From Cupriavidus nantongensis (GTDB lineage Bacteria > Pseudomonadota > Gammaproteobacteria > Burkholderiales > Burkholderiaceae), in the NCBI RefSeq assembly GCF_001598055.1, contig NZ_CP014845.1:1612001-1676000 (forward strand): 64,000 nucleotides of DNA, given 5' to 3'. The translations under genes and the position numbers were made by a program. Below are positions 35,200-43,116 of this stretch, in pieces; position 1 is the stretch's first letter; every line of letters begins with the position of its first letter. The notes beneath the pieces are model-generated. The model saw only the letters and a list, made by a program, of their open reading frames with translations, was not told the DNA's origin and made no database searches.

Positions 35200-36627
35200 A
35201 TGTACCAGGATCTCGCCCTCTATATCGACGGAGAATTCATCAAGGGAGGCGACCGGCGCGAGCAGGAGGTCATCAATCCGGCCACGCAGGAAGTGCTGGG
35301 CCAGCTGCCGCACGCCACGTGCGCCGACCTGGACCGCGCCCTGGCCGCCGCGCAGCGCGCCTTCGAAAGCTGGAAGAAGACCTCGCCGCTGGAGCGCGGC
35401 AAGATCCTGCGCCGTGTCGGCGAACTGGCGCGCGAGCGCGCCCGCGACATCGGCCGCAATATCACGCTGGACCAGGGCAAGCCGCTGGCCGAGGCGGTCG
35501 GCGAGATCATGGTCTGCGCCGAGCACGCCGACTGGCACGCCGAGGAATGCCGCCGCATCTACGGCCGCGTGATCCCGCCGCGCCAGCCCAATGTGCGCCA
35601 GCTGGTGGTGCGCGAGCCGATCGGCGTGTGCGCCGCGTTCACGCCGTGGAACTTCCCCTTCAACCAGGCCATCCGCAAGATCGTCGCCGCGGTGGGCGCG
35701 GGCTGCACGCTGATCCTGAAGGGCCCCGAGGACTCGCCCAGCGCGGTGGTGGCGCTGGCGCAGCTGTTCCACGATGCCGGCCTGCCGCCGGGCGTGCTCA
35801 ACATCGTCTGGGGCGTGCCGGCCGAGGTCTCGACCTACCTGATCGAATCGCCGATCGTGCGCAAGATCTCGTTCACCGGCTCGGTGCCGGTGGGCAAGCA
35901 GCTGGCGGCGCTGGCCGGCGCGCACATGAAGCGCGTGACCATGGAGCTGGGCGGGCATTCGCCGGTGCTGGTGTTCGACGATGCCGATATCGACCCGGCA
36001 GCCGAGATGCTGGCGCGCTTCAAGCTGCGCAATGCCGGCCAGGTGTGCGTGTCGCCCACCCGCTTCTACGTCCAGGAGAAGGCCTATGACCGTTTCCTGG
36101 CGCGCTTTACCGAGGTGATCGGCTCGATCAAGGTCGGCAACGGCCTGGAAGACGGCACCCAGATGGGCCCGCTGGCGCACGAGCGCCGCGTGCTGTCGAT
36201 GGAGCAGTTCCTGGACGATGCCAGCCAGCGCGGCGGCAAGGTGGTGGCGGGCGGCTCGCGCCTTGGTGACAAGGGCTACTTCTTCGCGCCCACCGTGGTC
36301 ACCGACCTGCCCGACGACGCGCGCCTGATGACCGACGAACCGTTCGGCCCGGTGGCGCCGGTGACGCGCTTCAAGGACACCGCCGAAGTGCTGCGCCGCG
36401 CCAACAGCCTGCCATACGGCCTGGCGTCGTATGTGTTCACCAACTCGCTGAAGACCGCGACCGAAGTGTCCAACGGCCTCGAAGCCGGCATGGTCAACAT
36501 CAACCACTTCGGCATGGCGCTGGCCGAGACCCCGTTCGGCGGCATCAAGGATTCGGGCATCGGCAGCGAAGGCGGCATGGAGACTTTCGATGGCTACCTA
36601 GTGACCAAGTTCATCACCCAGGTCTGA
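35200..36627 (+). CDS. NAD(P)-dependent aldehyde dehydrogenase (succinate-semialdehyde dehydrogenase-like)
   Basis: 475 residues of the ALDH superfamily. Catalytic E249 (MELGGHSP) and nucleophile C283 (NAGQVCVSP) are present, with the cofactor loop FTGSVPVG at 225-232 and the PWNFPFNQ motif at 149-156. The GabD-like C-terminus has [14 protein letters not shown] and ends [11 protein letters not shown]. It would oxidise an aldehyde to the acid in the cytoplasm. AGGAG lies 7 nt upstream of the ATG at 35200. It is monocistronic and convergent with the cytochrome oxidase operon. The substrate is unproven. Confidence 0.93.
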   Translation: MYQDLALYIDGEFIKGGDRREQEVINPATQEVLGQLPHATCADLDRALAAAQRAFESWKKTSPLERGKILRRVGELARERARDIGRNITLDQGKPLAEAVGEIMVCAEHADWHAEECRRIYGRVIPPRQPNVRQLVVREPIGVCAAFTPWNFPFNQAIRKIVAAVGAGCTLILKGPEDSPSAVVALAQLFHDAGLPPGVLNIVWGVPAEVSTYLIESPIVRKISFTGSVPVGKQLAALAGAHMKRVTMELGGHSPVLVFDDADIDPAAEMLARFKLRNAGQVCVSPTRFYVQEKAYDRFLARFTEVIGSIKVGNGLEDGTQMGPLAHERRVLSMEQFLDDASQRGGKVVAGGSRLGDKGYFFAPTVVTDLPDDARLMTDEPFGPVAPVTRFKDTAEVLRRANSLPYGLASYVFTNSLKTATEVSNGLEAGMVNINHFGMALAETPFGGIKDSGIGSEGGMETFDGYLVTKFITQV

Positions 36628-36695
36628 GCACCCCGGGGCGCTCTGCAGGGCGGCCTGCCGCCGGCGCCCTCCCCGAGGCCGGCGGCGCCTCCCCG

Positions 36696-37070
36696 TCAGC
36701 GGAAGAAGAGGCCGCGCGTCACGAACGTATGATTCGCTTCTTCCGCCATCAGCCAGACCAGCACCAGCAGGCATAGCGGCGGGATCAGGATGGCGCAGAT
36801 CAGCGCCATGCGCTCCCATGCCATGTGCATGAACACCGCCACGATCAGACCCGCCTTCAGCCCCATGAACAGCAGGATCAGGGCCCAGCGCAGGTAGCCG
36901 CTGACATGGAAGTAGTCGACCATGTAGGATAGCGCGGACAGCACGAACAGCAGCAGCCAGATCTTCAGGTACAGCCCGATCGGATGCTGCTGGCCGTGGT
37001 GCGCGGCGTCCGCGCCCGTGGCATGCGCGGGCGTTGCCGGCGCCGCGGGGGTTGCAGGGTTCGATGCCAT
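36696..37070 (-). CDS. Cytochrome c oxidase subunit IV-like (CyoD/CtaF family)
   Basis: 124 residues. The N-terminus is alanine/proline-rich with several histidines, followed by three membrane helices (IGLYLKIWLLLFVLSALSY, RWALILLFMGLKAGLIVAVF, ALICAILIPPLCLLVLVWLM). This is the small subunit IV of bacterial heme-copper oxidases. It starts at the ATG at 37070, 8 nt behind the subunit III stop, and is the last gene of the oxidase operon. Confidence 0.85.
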   Translation of the reverse strand: MASNPATPAAPATPAHATGADAAHHGQQHPIGLYLKIWLLLFVLSALSYMVDYFHVSGYLRWALILLFMGLKAGLIVAVFMHMAWERMALICAILIPPLCLLVLVWLMAEEANHTFVTRGLFFR

Positions 37071-37078
37071 GGCCACCC

Positions 37079-37804
37079 TCACCAGAGATAGAACAGCGCA
37101 AAGATAAACACCCACACCAGGTCGACGAAGTGCCAGTACAGGCCGGCGATCTCGACGATCTGGTAGTTGCCGGTGGCCTCGTAGCGCCCGCGCAGCACGC
37201 GCATGGCCACCACCAGCAGGTAGATCACGCCACACGACACGTGCAGGCCGTGGAAGCCCGTGATCATGAAGAAGGTCGAGCCGAACTGCGCCGCGCCCAT
37301 CGGGTTGCCCCAGGGCCGCACGCCCTCGTCGACGATCAGCTTGGTCCATTCGAACGCCTGCATGCCGACGAACAGCGCGCCGAACGCCGCGGTGACGAAC
37401 ATCAGCGTCGCGCATTCGCGCCGCGCGCGCCGGTAGGCGAAGTTGACCGCCATCGCCATGGTGCCGCTGCTGGTAATCAGCACGAAGGTCATGATCGCGA
37501 TCAGCAGCAGCGGGATGTCGGCGCCGCCTACATGCAGCGCGAACACCTCGCTCGGGTTGGGCCACGGCACCGTGGTCGACATGCGCACGGTCATGTAGCC
37601 GGTCAGGAAGCAGCTGAAGACGAAGGTGTCGGACAGCAGGAAGATCCACATCATGGCCTTGCCCCACGACACCTTGAAGGCCTGCTGGTCCGACGACCAG
37701 TCGGCCAGCATGCCGCGCACGCCGCCGACCGGGGTCGCGGGCGCCGCGGGCGCCGCGGGCGCCACCGCGGGGGCGGCCGATGGTGAAGACAGTTGCGTGG
37801 ACAT
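37079..37804 (-). CDS. ctaE: Cytochrome c oxidase subunit III
   Basis: 241 residues: an alanine/proline-rich start of about 30 residues, then five membrane helices with SDTFVFSCFLTGYMTVRMST, FEWTKLIVDEGVRPWGNP, GFHGLHVSCGVIYLLVVAMR and GLYWHFVDLVWVFIFALFYL. AAGGAGG precedes the ATG at 37804. It is the fourth gene of the operon, after a second subunit III-like gene. Confidence 0.92.
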   Translation of the reverse strand: MSTQLSSPSAAPAVAPAAPAAPATPVGGVRGMLADWSSDQQAFKVSWGKAMMWIFLLSDTFVFSCFLTGYMTVRMSTTVPWPNPSEVFALHVGGADIPLLLIAIMTFVLITSSGTMAMAVNFAYRRARRECATLMFVTAAFGALFVGMQAFEWTKLIVDEGVRPWGNPMGAAQFGSTFFMITGFHGLHVSCGVIYLLVVAMRVLRGRYEATGNYQIVEIAGLYWHFVDLVWVFIFALFYLW

Positions 37805-37827
37805 GCCGGTCCTCCTTGCCGACGGCG

Positions 37828-38475
37828 CTAGGCCGTGCCGCAGATATAGCGCACCAGTTCGGGCGTGAGCCATCCCAGCGCCGCCAGCAGCACCGCCCAC
37901 ACCGCCAGCAGGAAATGCCAGTAGCGCGCACACAGCCGCAGGCGCAGCACCGCGGCCTCGCCGCTGCCGCGCGCCGACATGGCAAAGCCCCAGCCGGCCA
38001 GGCCGCCCAGCACGTGCAGCCCGTGCATCGCGGTCAGCAGGTAGAAGAAGCTGCCGGCCGGATTGCCCGCCGGCATCACCTGCATCGCGCCCAGCGCCTG
38101 CCACGCCCACAGCTGCGACGCGACGAACGCGGCAGCCCCCAGCCCGCCCAGGCGCAACGCACGCCTGGCCGCGGCCATCTCGCCCCGGCCCGCCGCGCGC
38201 GCGGCCACCGCCATCGCCACGCTGCCCGCGGCCAGCAGCGCGGTCGACAGCCATACCTGCCACGGCAGCGCGATGCGGTGCCAGTCCGGGCTGTCCATGC
38301 GCAGCGCGTAGGCGGTCAGGAACAGCGCGAACAGCGACGTGACCACGCCCATGAACACCCACAGGCCGATGCTGGCCGGCGCGCGGCGCTGCGGATGGCG
38401 GTTGGCGGCGTTCTCGCCGGACGGGTTGCCGCCGAAGTCGTCGCGGCTGACCTTGTAGACGGCGTCGGCGTTCAT
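37828..38475 (-). CDS. Second subunit III-like protein of the cytochrome oxidase operon
   Basis: 215 residues with five predicted membrane helices. It retains the subunit III pattern of AMHGLHVLGGLAGWGFAMS and ARYWHFLLAVWAVLLAALG but lacks the acidic helix region of the typical subunit. The start codon overlaps the subunit I stop (ATGA at 38472-38475), so translation is coupled. Two III-type subunits in one operon occur in some betaproteobacterial caa3 clusters; whether both join the same complex is unknown. Confidence 0.88.
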   Translation of the reverse strand: MNADAVYKVSRDDFGGNPSGENAANRHPQRRAPASIGLWVFMGVVTSLFALFLTAYALRMDSPDWHRIALPWQVWLSTALLAAGSVAMAVAARAAGRGEMAAARRALRLGGLGAAAFVASQLWAWQALGAMQVMPAGNPAGSFFYLLTAMHGLHVLGGLAGWGFAMSARGSGEAAVLRLRLCARYWHFLLAVWAVLLAALGWLTPELVRYICGTA

Positions 38476-40229
38476 GCTACGGCTCCACGGCTGGCGTGCG
38501 GTTCGGGCTCGGATCCGCCTTCTTCGGGCGGCGCGTTCTGCGCGATAAAGTCCTCGCGCGCGCCGGGCACGCTGTAGGCATAGGCCCAGCGGTACACCAC
38601 CGGCAGGTGCGGGCCCCAGTTGCCGTGCGCGGGCGGGGTCTGCGGCGTCTGCCATTCCAGCGAGGCCGCGCGCCACGGGTTGCCGTCGGCCTTGCGCCCG
38701 TGCCGCAGGCTCCAGAACAGGTTGTAGACAAAGAGCAGCTGCGCCGTGGCGACGACGAACGCCGCTACCGAGATATACATGTTCATAACATGCGCCGATT
38801 CCGGGATAAAGGCGTAGTTCTCCCAGGCGTAGTAGCGCCGCGGCATCCCCAGCACGCCCAGGTAGTGCATCGGAAAGAAGATGGCATAGGTACCGACGAA
38901 GGTCACCCAGAAGTGGATGCTGCCCATGGTGTCGTTCAGCATCCGCCCGGTCACCTTGGGATACCAGTGGTAGAGCCCGCCGAACACCACCAGGATCGGC
39001 GACACGCCCATCACCATGTGGAAGTGCGCCACCACGAAGTAGGTGTTCGACAGCGGGATGTCGACGCTGACATTGCCCAGGAACAGCCCGGTCAGCCCGC
39101 CGATGATGAAGGTGCTGATGAAGGCGATCGCGAACAGCATCGGCACGGTGAAGTGGATATCGCCGCGCCACAGCGTGATGACCCAGTTGTAGACCTTGAT
39201 CGCGGTCGGGATCGCGATGATCAGCGTGGTGGTGGCGAAGAAGAAGCCGAAGTACGGGTTCATGCCGCTGACGAACATATGGTGCGCCCACACCACCACC
39301 GACAGCACGCCGATCGCCAGGATCGCCCAGACCATGGTGCGGTAGCCGAAGATGCTCTTGCGCGAATGCACGCTGATCAGGTCCGAGACGATGCCGAAGG
39401 CCGGCAGCGCGACGATATAGACCTCGGGGTGGCCGAAGAACCAGAACAGGTGCTGGAACAGCAGCGGGCTGCCGCCCTTGTACTGCAGCTGCTGGCCCAT
39501 CGACACCATCGCCGGCATGAAGAAGCTGGTGCCCATGGTCTTGTCGAGCAGCATCATCACCGCCGACACGAACAGCGCCGGGAACGCCAGCAGCGCCAGG
39601 ATCGTCGCCATGAAGATGCCCCACACCGACAGCGGCATGCGCAGCAGCGTCATGCCCTCGGTGCGCGCCTGCAGCACGGTGGTGACGTAGTTGAGCCCGC
39701 CCATCGTCGCCGCGACGATGAAGATCGCCAGCGATACCAGCATCAGGATGATGCCCCAGTCATGCCCCGGCGTGCCGGGCAGGATGGCCTGCGGCGGGTA
39801 TAGCGTCCAGCCCGCGCCGGTGGGCCCGCCCGGCACGAAGAAGCTGGCCAGCAGCACGATCACCGACAGCAGGTAGACCCAGAAGCTGAGCATGTTGAGG
39901 AAGGGGAACACCATGTCGCGCGCCCCCACCATCAGCGGGATCAGGTAGTTGCCGAAGCCGCCCAGGAACAGCGCGGTCAGCAGGTAGATCACCATGATCA
40001 TGCCGTGCATGGTGACGAACTGGTAGTAGCGGTTGGCGTCGATGAACTCGAAGCGGCCGGGGAAGCCCAGCTGCATGCGCATCAGGTTGGACAGCGCCAC
40101 GCCCACCAGGCCCACCACGATCGCCACGATGGTGTACTGCACGGCGATGACCTTGTGGTCCTGGCTCCAGATATAGCGCGTCCAGAAGCTCTGCGGCGCG
40201 TGATGGGCAGCGTCATCGGCGTAGGCCAT
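38472..40229 (-). CDS. ctaD: Cytochrome c oxidase subunit I
   Basis: 585 residues, 12 membrane helices. Heme-copper ligands are visible: TMHGMIMV for the low-spin heme, HPEVYI with the copper-B histidine and the proton-channel glutamate, HHMFVSG with two more copper ligands, and HFHMVMG for both hemes. It is the catalytic subunit reducing O2. AGGAG precedes the ATG at 40229. The C-terminal tail of about 70 residues extends into the cytoplasm. Confidence 0.97.
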   Translation of the reverse strand: MAYADDAAHHAPQSFWTRYIWSQDHKVIAVQYTIVAIVVGLVGVALSNLMRMQLGFPGRFEFIDANRYYQFVTMHGMIMVIYLLTALFLGGFGNYLIPLMVGARDMVFPFLNMLSFWVYLLSVIVLLASFFVPGGPTGAGWTLYPPQAILPGTPGHDWGIILMLVSLAIFIVAATMGGLNYVTTVLQARTEGMTLLRMPLSVWGIFMATILALLAFPALFVSAVMMLLDKTMGTSFFMPAMVSMGQQLQYKGGSPLLFQHLFWFFGHPEVYIVALPAFGIVSDLISVHSRKSIFGYRTMVWAILAIGVLSVVVWAHHMFVSGMNPYFGFFFATTTLIIAIPTAIKVYNWVITLWRGDIHFTVPMLFAIAFISTFIIGGLTGLFLGNVSVDIPLSNTYFVVAHFHMVMGVSPILVVFGGLYHWYPKVTGRMLNDTMGSIHFWVTFVGTYAIFFPMHYLGVLGMPRRYYAWENYAFIPESAHVMNMYISVAAFVVATAQLLFVYNLFWSLRHGRKADGNPWRAASLEWQTPQTPPAHGNWGPHLPVVYRWAYAYSVPGAREDFIAQNAPPEEGGSEPEPHASRGAVA

Positions 40230-40239
40230 GCAAGTCTCC

Positions 40240-41598
40240 TCACTGGCGCGGCGGCGCGGGCGCGGCCGTAGGCGGCACCGCGATGGCCGTCGAAGTCGTA
40301 TAGCTGCCGGACGCCGCGCCGGCCGTCGCCGCGGGCGCTGCCGATCCGGCCGCTGCCGTGGTCGCGGCGCTGGTGGTGGCGGCCGCTCCGGGCGGCACGT
40401 CGGCCGGCGCCACCGGCGCTACCATGCCGGCGTCCGCCGCGCCGCTGCCGACCGACTTGATATACGCGGTCAGCGCCGCGATCTCGTCGTCGCTGATCGG
40501 CACCTTGGGCATCACCGGGCCGTAGCCCTTGACCAGGCGCGCATGCGGGTCCGCAATCTCCTTGTGCAGGAAGGCATCGTCCACCTTGGCGCTAGTGCCG
40601 TCGGCAAAGCTCTCGGTCTTGCCGTACAGGCCTTTCCAGGTCGGCCCCACGCCCGGATTGCCGTCGATGCTGTGGCAGCCGACGCAGCCCTTGCTCTGCG
40701 CCAGCGCGCGGCCCTTCTCGACGGTGCCGGCCGCACCCGCAGCACCGGGCGCTGCCGCGCCCATCGCCGCTGGAGGCGCCGCCGCCTTCGCCAGCGTCAT
40801 GGCGAAGGTCTGCTGCTTTGCGAGCCACGCCTGGAACGCGGCCGGTTCTTCCACCACCACCGTGCCGCGCATGTTGTAATGCCCGACGCCGCACAGCTGC
40901 GCGCACAGGATGTCGAAGCGACCTGCCTGCGTCGGCGTGAACCAGAACGACGTCACCATGCCCGGCACCATGTTCATGCGCGCGCGGAACGGCGGCACGT
41001 AGAAGTCATGCAGCACGTCCTTGGAGCGCAGCAGCACCTTGACCGGCTGGTTCAGCGGCAAATGCACCTCCGGGCCGACGATGACGATGTTGTCGAGTCC
41101 GCGCGGATCGTCCGGGTCCAGCCCGAGCGGATTGGCGCCGGTGACGAAGCGCGCGTCCGACGCGCCCAGCTGCCCGCTCTTGCCGGGAAAGCGGAACGCC
41201 CACGACCATTGCTGGCCGACCACCTCCATCACCATCGCCTCGCGCGGCGGGCGCACGTAGTCGGCGTAGACGAACAACCCCGGCGCCAGCAGCAGGATCA
41301 CGCCCAGCGTGGTGCCGCCGATCAGCCACAGTTCGAGCCGGCTGTTCTCGGGGTGGTAGGACGCGCGGTGGCCGCTGCCGCCGTTGGGATGCGGCGCATC
41401 ATGGCGAAAGCGCCAGACGATGTAGCCGACGAACAGGTTGATGCCGATAAAGAAGATGCCGGTGATGACGAGGGTAATGGTCAGCGTGTCGTCCATCTGT
41501 TTCCAGTTGGACGCCAGCGGCGTTGCCCACCACGGGCTCAGGAAATGAAAGAGCACCGATGCGGCAACCATGACGACGAGTGCGATGGCCATCGCCAT
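40240..41598 (-). CDS. ctaC: Cytochrome c oxidase subunit II fused to a cytochrome c domain (caa3 type)
   Basis: 452 residues from the ATG at 41598 (GGAGG 6 nt upstream; the GTG at 41604 touches the ribosome site and is rejected). There are two membrane helices, then a cupredoxin domain with the CuA site CAQLCGVGHYNM, in which Gln stands where Glu is usual. A class I cytochrome c domain follows with CVGCH and a VMP methionine. The last 60 residues are alanine/threonine/proline-rich low complexity. It receives electrons from cytochrome c and passes them to subunit I. It is the first gene of the operon. Confidence 0.95.
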   Translation of the reverse strand: MAMAIALVVMVAASVLFHFLSPWWATPLASNWKQMDDTLTITLVITGIFFIGINLFVGYIVWRFRHDAPHPNGGSGHRASYHPENSRLELWLIGGTTLGVILLLAPGLFVYADYVRPPREAMVMEVVGQQWSWAFRFPGKSGQLGASDARFVTGANPLGLDPDDPRGLDNIVIVGPEVHLPLNQPVKVLLRSKDVLHDFYVPPFRARMNMVPGMVTSFWFTPTQAGRFDILCAQLCGVGHYNMRGTVVVEEPAAFQAWLAKQQTFAMTLAKAAAPPAAMGAAAPGAAGAAGTVEKGRALAQSKGCVGCHSIDGNPGVGPTWKGLYGKTESFADGTSAKVDDAFLHKEIADPHARLVKGYGPVMPKVPISDDEIAALTAYIKSVGSGAADAGMVAPVAPADVPPGAAATTSAATTAAAGSAAPAATAGAASGSYTTSTAIAVPPTAAPAPPRQ

Positions 41599-41740
41599 AT
41601 CCACCCTCCTCCTCGCGCGCGGCGAGGGATGCGCAAGTCACGCAGGTAGAGATAAGACTAGTGCATGCCGTCAGGTCACTGCAAGGCGACACGCCGCAGC
41701 ATTGGTGTCGCGCTGCACAAGTGCGCCGCACAAGAAAAAA

Positions 41741-41774
41741 GCGGCGGCGGGAACCCGTGGTTCCCCGCCGCCGC
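41741..41774 (-). terminator. Rho-independent terminator after the small membrane protein gene
   Basis: On the minus strand a stem GCGGCGGCGGGGAACC / GGTTCCCGCCGCCGC with one bulged base is followed by TTTTTTCTT. It separates the gene at 41.8-42.3 kb from the cytochrome oxidase operon, so the oxidase has its own promoter. Confidence 0.9.
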
Positions 41775-41814
41775 TGCTGCGGTGTGCCGGTCCGGTGTGC
41801 CGGCCGGCTCGCGC

Positions 41815-42318
41815 TCAGTGCGAGACGTCCTTGCTTTCCAGCTTCCAGTAGCACGCCGCCGCCGCGATGCCGAAGATCAGGTGGCCGACGAAGGTATGCC
41901 AGCCGCGCACCTCGACAAACCATGGGAACGCCCGCGTCATCACATAGAAATTGAAGACGTAGACCAGCACCCCGAACACCGCGCCCGCCAGCATCGCCAG
42001 GCCCAAGCTGGAATCAAGCGTGAACGGCGCCAGGATCAACGCGAGGATCATGCCGAGCACCGCGCCCAGCACGAAGTGGATCACCAGTGCCGCGGCCACC
42101 GTGCCGACGCTGAACAGCGAGGTCTGCAGCACCTCCGGCCCCATCACGATCGCCGCGATCATGCGCGTGGCCACCCAGGGGTTAACGCCCGACACCATCG
42201 ACGACCAGAACAGTTCCAGCACCAGCAGCAACGCGCCCGCCGCCAGCCCGGACACCGCTGCCGCGGTCCAGTCCGGCAGGCGTCGCACGTAGTGGTGCGA
42301 TTGCATGTGAAGTTCCAT
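41815..42318 (-). CDS. Membrane protein of unknown function upstream of the caa3 oxidase
   Basis: 167 residues, four predicted membrane helices (WTAAAVSGLAAGALLLVLEL, VAAALVIHFVLGAVLGMILA, AMLAGAVFGVLVYVFNFYVM and GHLIFGIAAAACYW). The N-terminal histidines (MELHMQSHHYVRR) could bind metal. The ATG at 42318 has GGAGGT upstream. It has its own terminator. Its place beside the oxidase suggests a respiratory or assembly role, but I recognise no family. Confidence 0.8.
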   Translation of the reverse strand: MELHMQSHHYVRRLPDWTAAAVSGLAAGALLLVLELFWSSMVSGVNPWVATRMIAAIVMGPEVLQTSLFSVGTVAAALVIHFVLGAVLGMILALILAPFTLDSSLGLAMLAGAVFGVLVYVFNFYVMTRAFPWFVEVRGWHTFVGHLIFGIAAAACYWKLESKDVSH

Positions 42319-42601
42319 AGCCACCTCCGTCTCTCTCGTCGGCGGGGCATCGCACGAAAGGGGAAACACGCCCCGCGTCTCTGCTCAGCATAGGACACGC
42401 GTTTGGCGCTTCAGGGGCGACCAGCCGAAAAAAGACTCGGATTGCGTACGTCACGCAACGGCCGCCCGAGGCAAGTGCGGCCCCGGATACCTGCGCGCAC
42501 AAGCGCAAGCGCCGCATCCGGGACAATCCCGATGCGCACACCGTCCATACCGCACACACTGCCTATACTGGAATCACAAAAGAGAGAGACAGGAGACCGC
42601 C

Positions 42602-42781
42602 ATGCACTTCACCGCGCATGATCTTGTATTCCTGATTCCGATGGCGCTGGTGGGCGTGATCGCCATGGGCTCGATCCCGGTGACCGCCAAGTTCCTGCGC
42701 ATCAGTTGCCGCACCATGGGCGCGCTGATCGGCGCACTGGTCGCGGTGCTGGTGCTGGAGGCACTACCGCTGCTGATCTGA
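42602..42781 (+). CDS. Small membrane protein (59 aa)
   Basis: MHFTAHDLVFLIPMALVGVI and then two hydrophobic helices around a basic turn (AKFLRISCR) to VLEALPLLI. AGGAG lies 7 nt before the ATG at 42602. It is divergent from the 167-residue membrane protein near the oxidase operon. A 7-bp hairpin GACTCCC-GCC-GGGAGTC (42780-42796) overlaps its stop codon. Function unknown; small hydrophobic subunits are common near terminal oxidases. Confidence 0.7.
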   Translation: MHFTAHDLVFLIPMALVGVIAMGSIPVTAKFLRISCRTMGALIGALVAVLVLEALPLLI

Positions 42782-42827
42782 CTCCCGCCGGGAGTCCGGT
42801 TCACACGTAGTGGGAGGAGGGCCCGCT

Positions 42828-42992
42828 ATGTCGATCGGCCTGCTTGCCGCCATCATGGCGGCGTTGCTGTGCATTACCGTGTTGCGCGCGCTGTGGCGCT
42901 GCAGTCATCCGTACCGGATGCGGTATCGGCGGTGCGCGGTGCAGCGGCAGCGCGCGGGGCTGTGCCGGCAGGTGCCGCGTAGGCACGGCTGA
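42828..42992 (+). CDS. Small protein with one membrane helix (54 aa)
   Basis: MSIGLLAAIMAALLCITVLR forms a membrane anchor and is followed by a strongly basic cytoplasmic tail with four cysteines. GGAGG lies close to the ATG at 42828. It follows the 59-residue membrane protein by 46 nt. The tail is arginine-rich as GC-rich chance sequence often is, so only the ribosome site and the hydrophobic start argue for a real gene. Confidence 0.45.
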   Translation: MSIGLLAAIMAALLCITVLRALWRCSHPYRMRYRRCAVQRQRAGLCRQVPRRHG

Positions 42993-43027
42993 AAGTCACG
43001 TATCCCCTGGATCACTTGGTTGACAAA

Positions 43028-43109
43028 ACTGCGCCATTTCTGGCGCAGTTTGTGGCGCAGTTTATAAAACTGCGCCACAATCGCGCCACCGCTCAAGCGA
43101 ACTGCGCCA
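43028..43109 (+). promoter_or_regulatory. Array of five ACTGCGCCA operator sites in front of the Fic gene
   Basis: Perfect copies: forward at 43028-43036, 43069-43077 and 43101-43109; inverted (TGGCGCAGT) at 43041-43049 and 43053-43061. They form one convergent dyad with a 4-nt spacer and one divergent dyad with a 7-nt spacer that holds TATAAA (43063-43068), a likely -10. The last site lies 7 nt before the ATG at 43117. Autoregulation by the winged helix of the Fic protein is the obvious inference. Confidence 0.8.
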
Positions 43110-43116
43110 CGCCCCT

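Noticed and set aside
36663..36690. GC hairpin behind the oxidase operon as a terminator
   Set aside because: A 9-bp stem is present but no T-run follows on either strand, so I did not list it.
43020..43025. TTGACA as the -35 of the Fic gene
   Set aside because: It is 37 bases from the only good -10 (TATAAA at 43063), far more than the 16-18 required.
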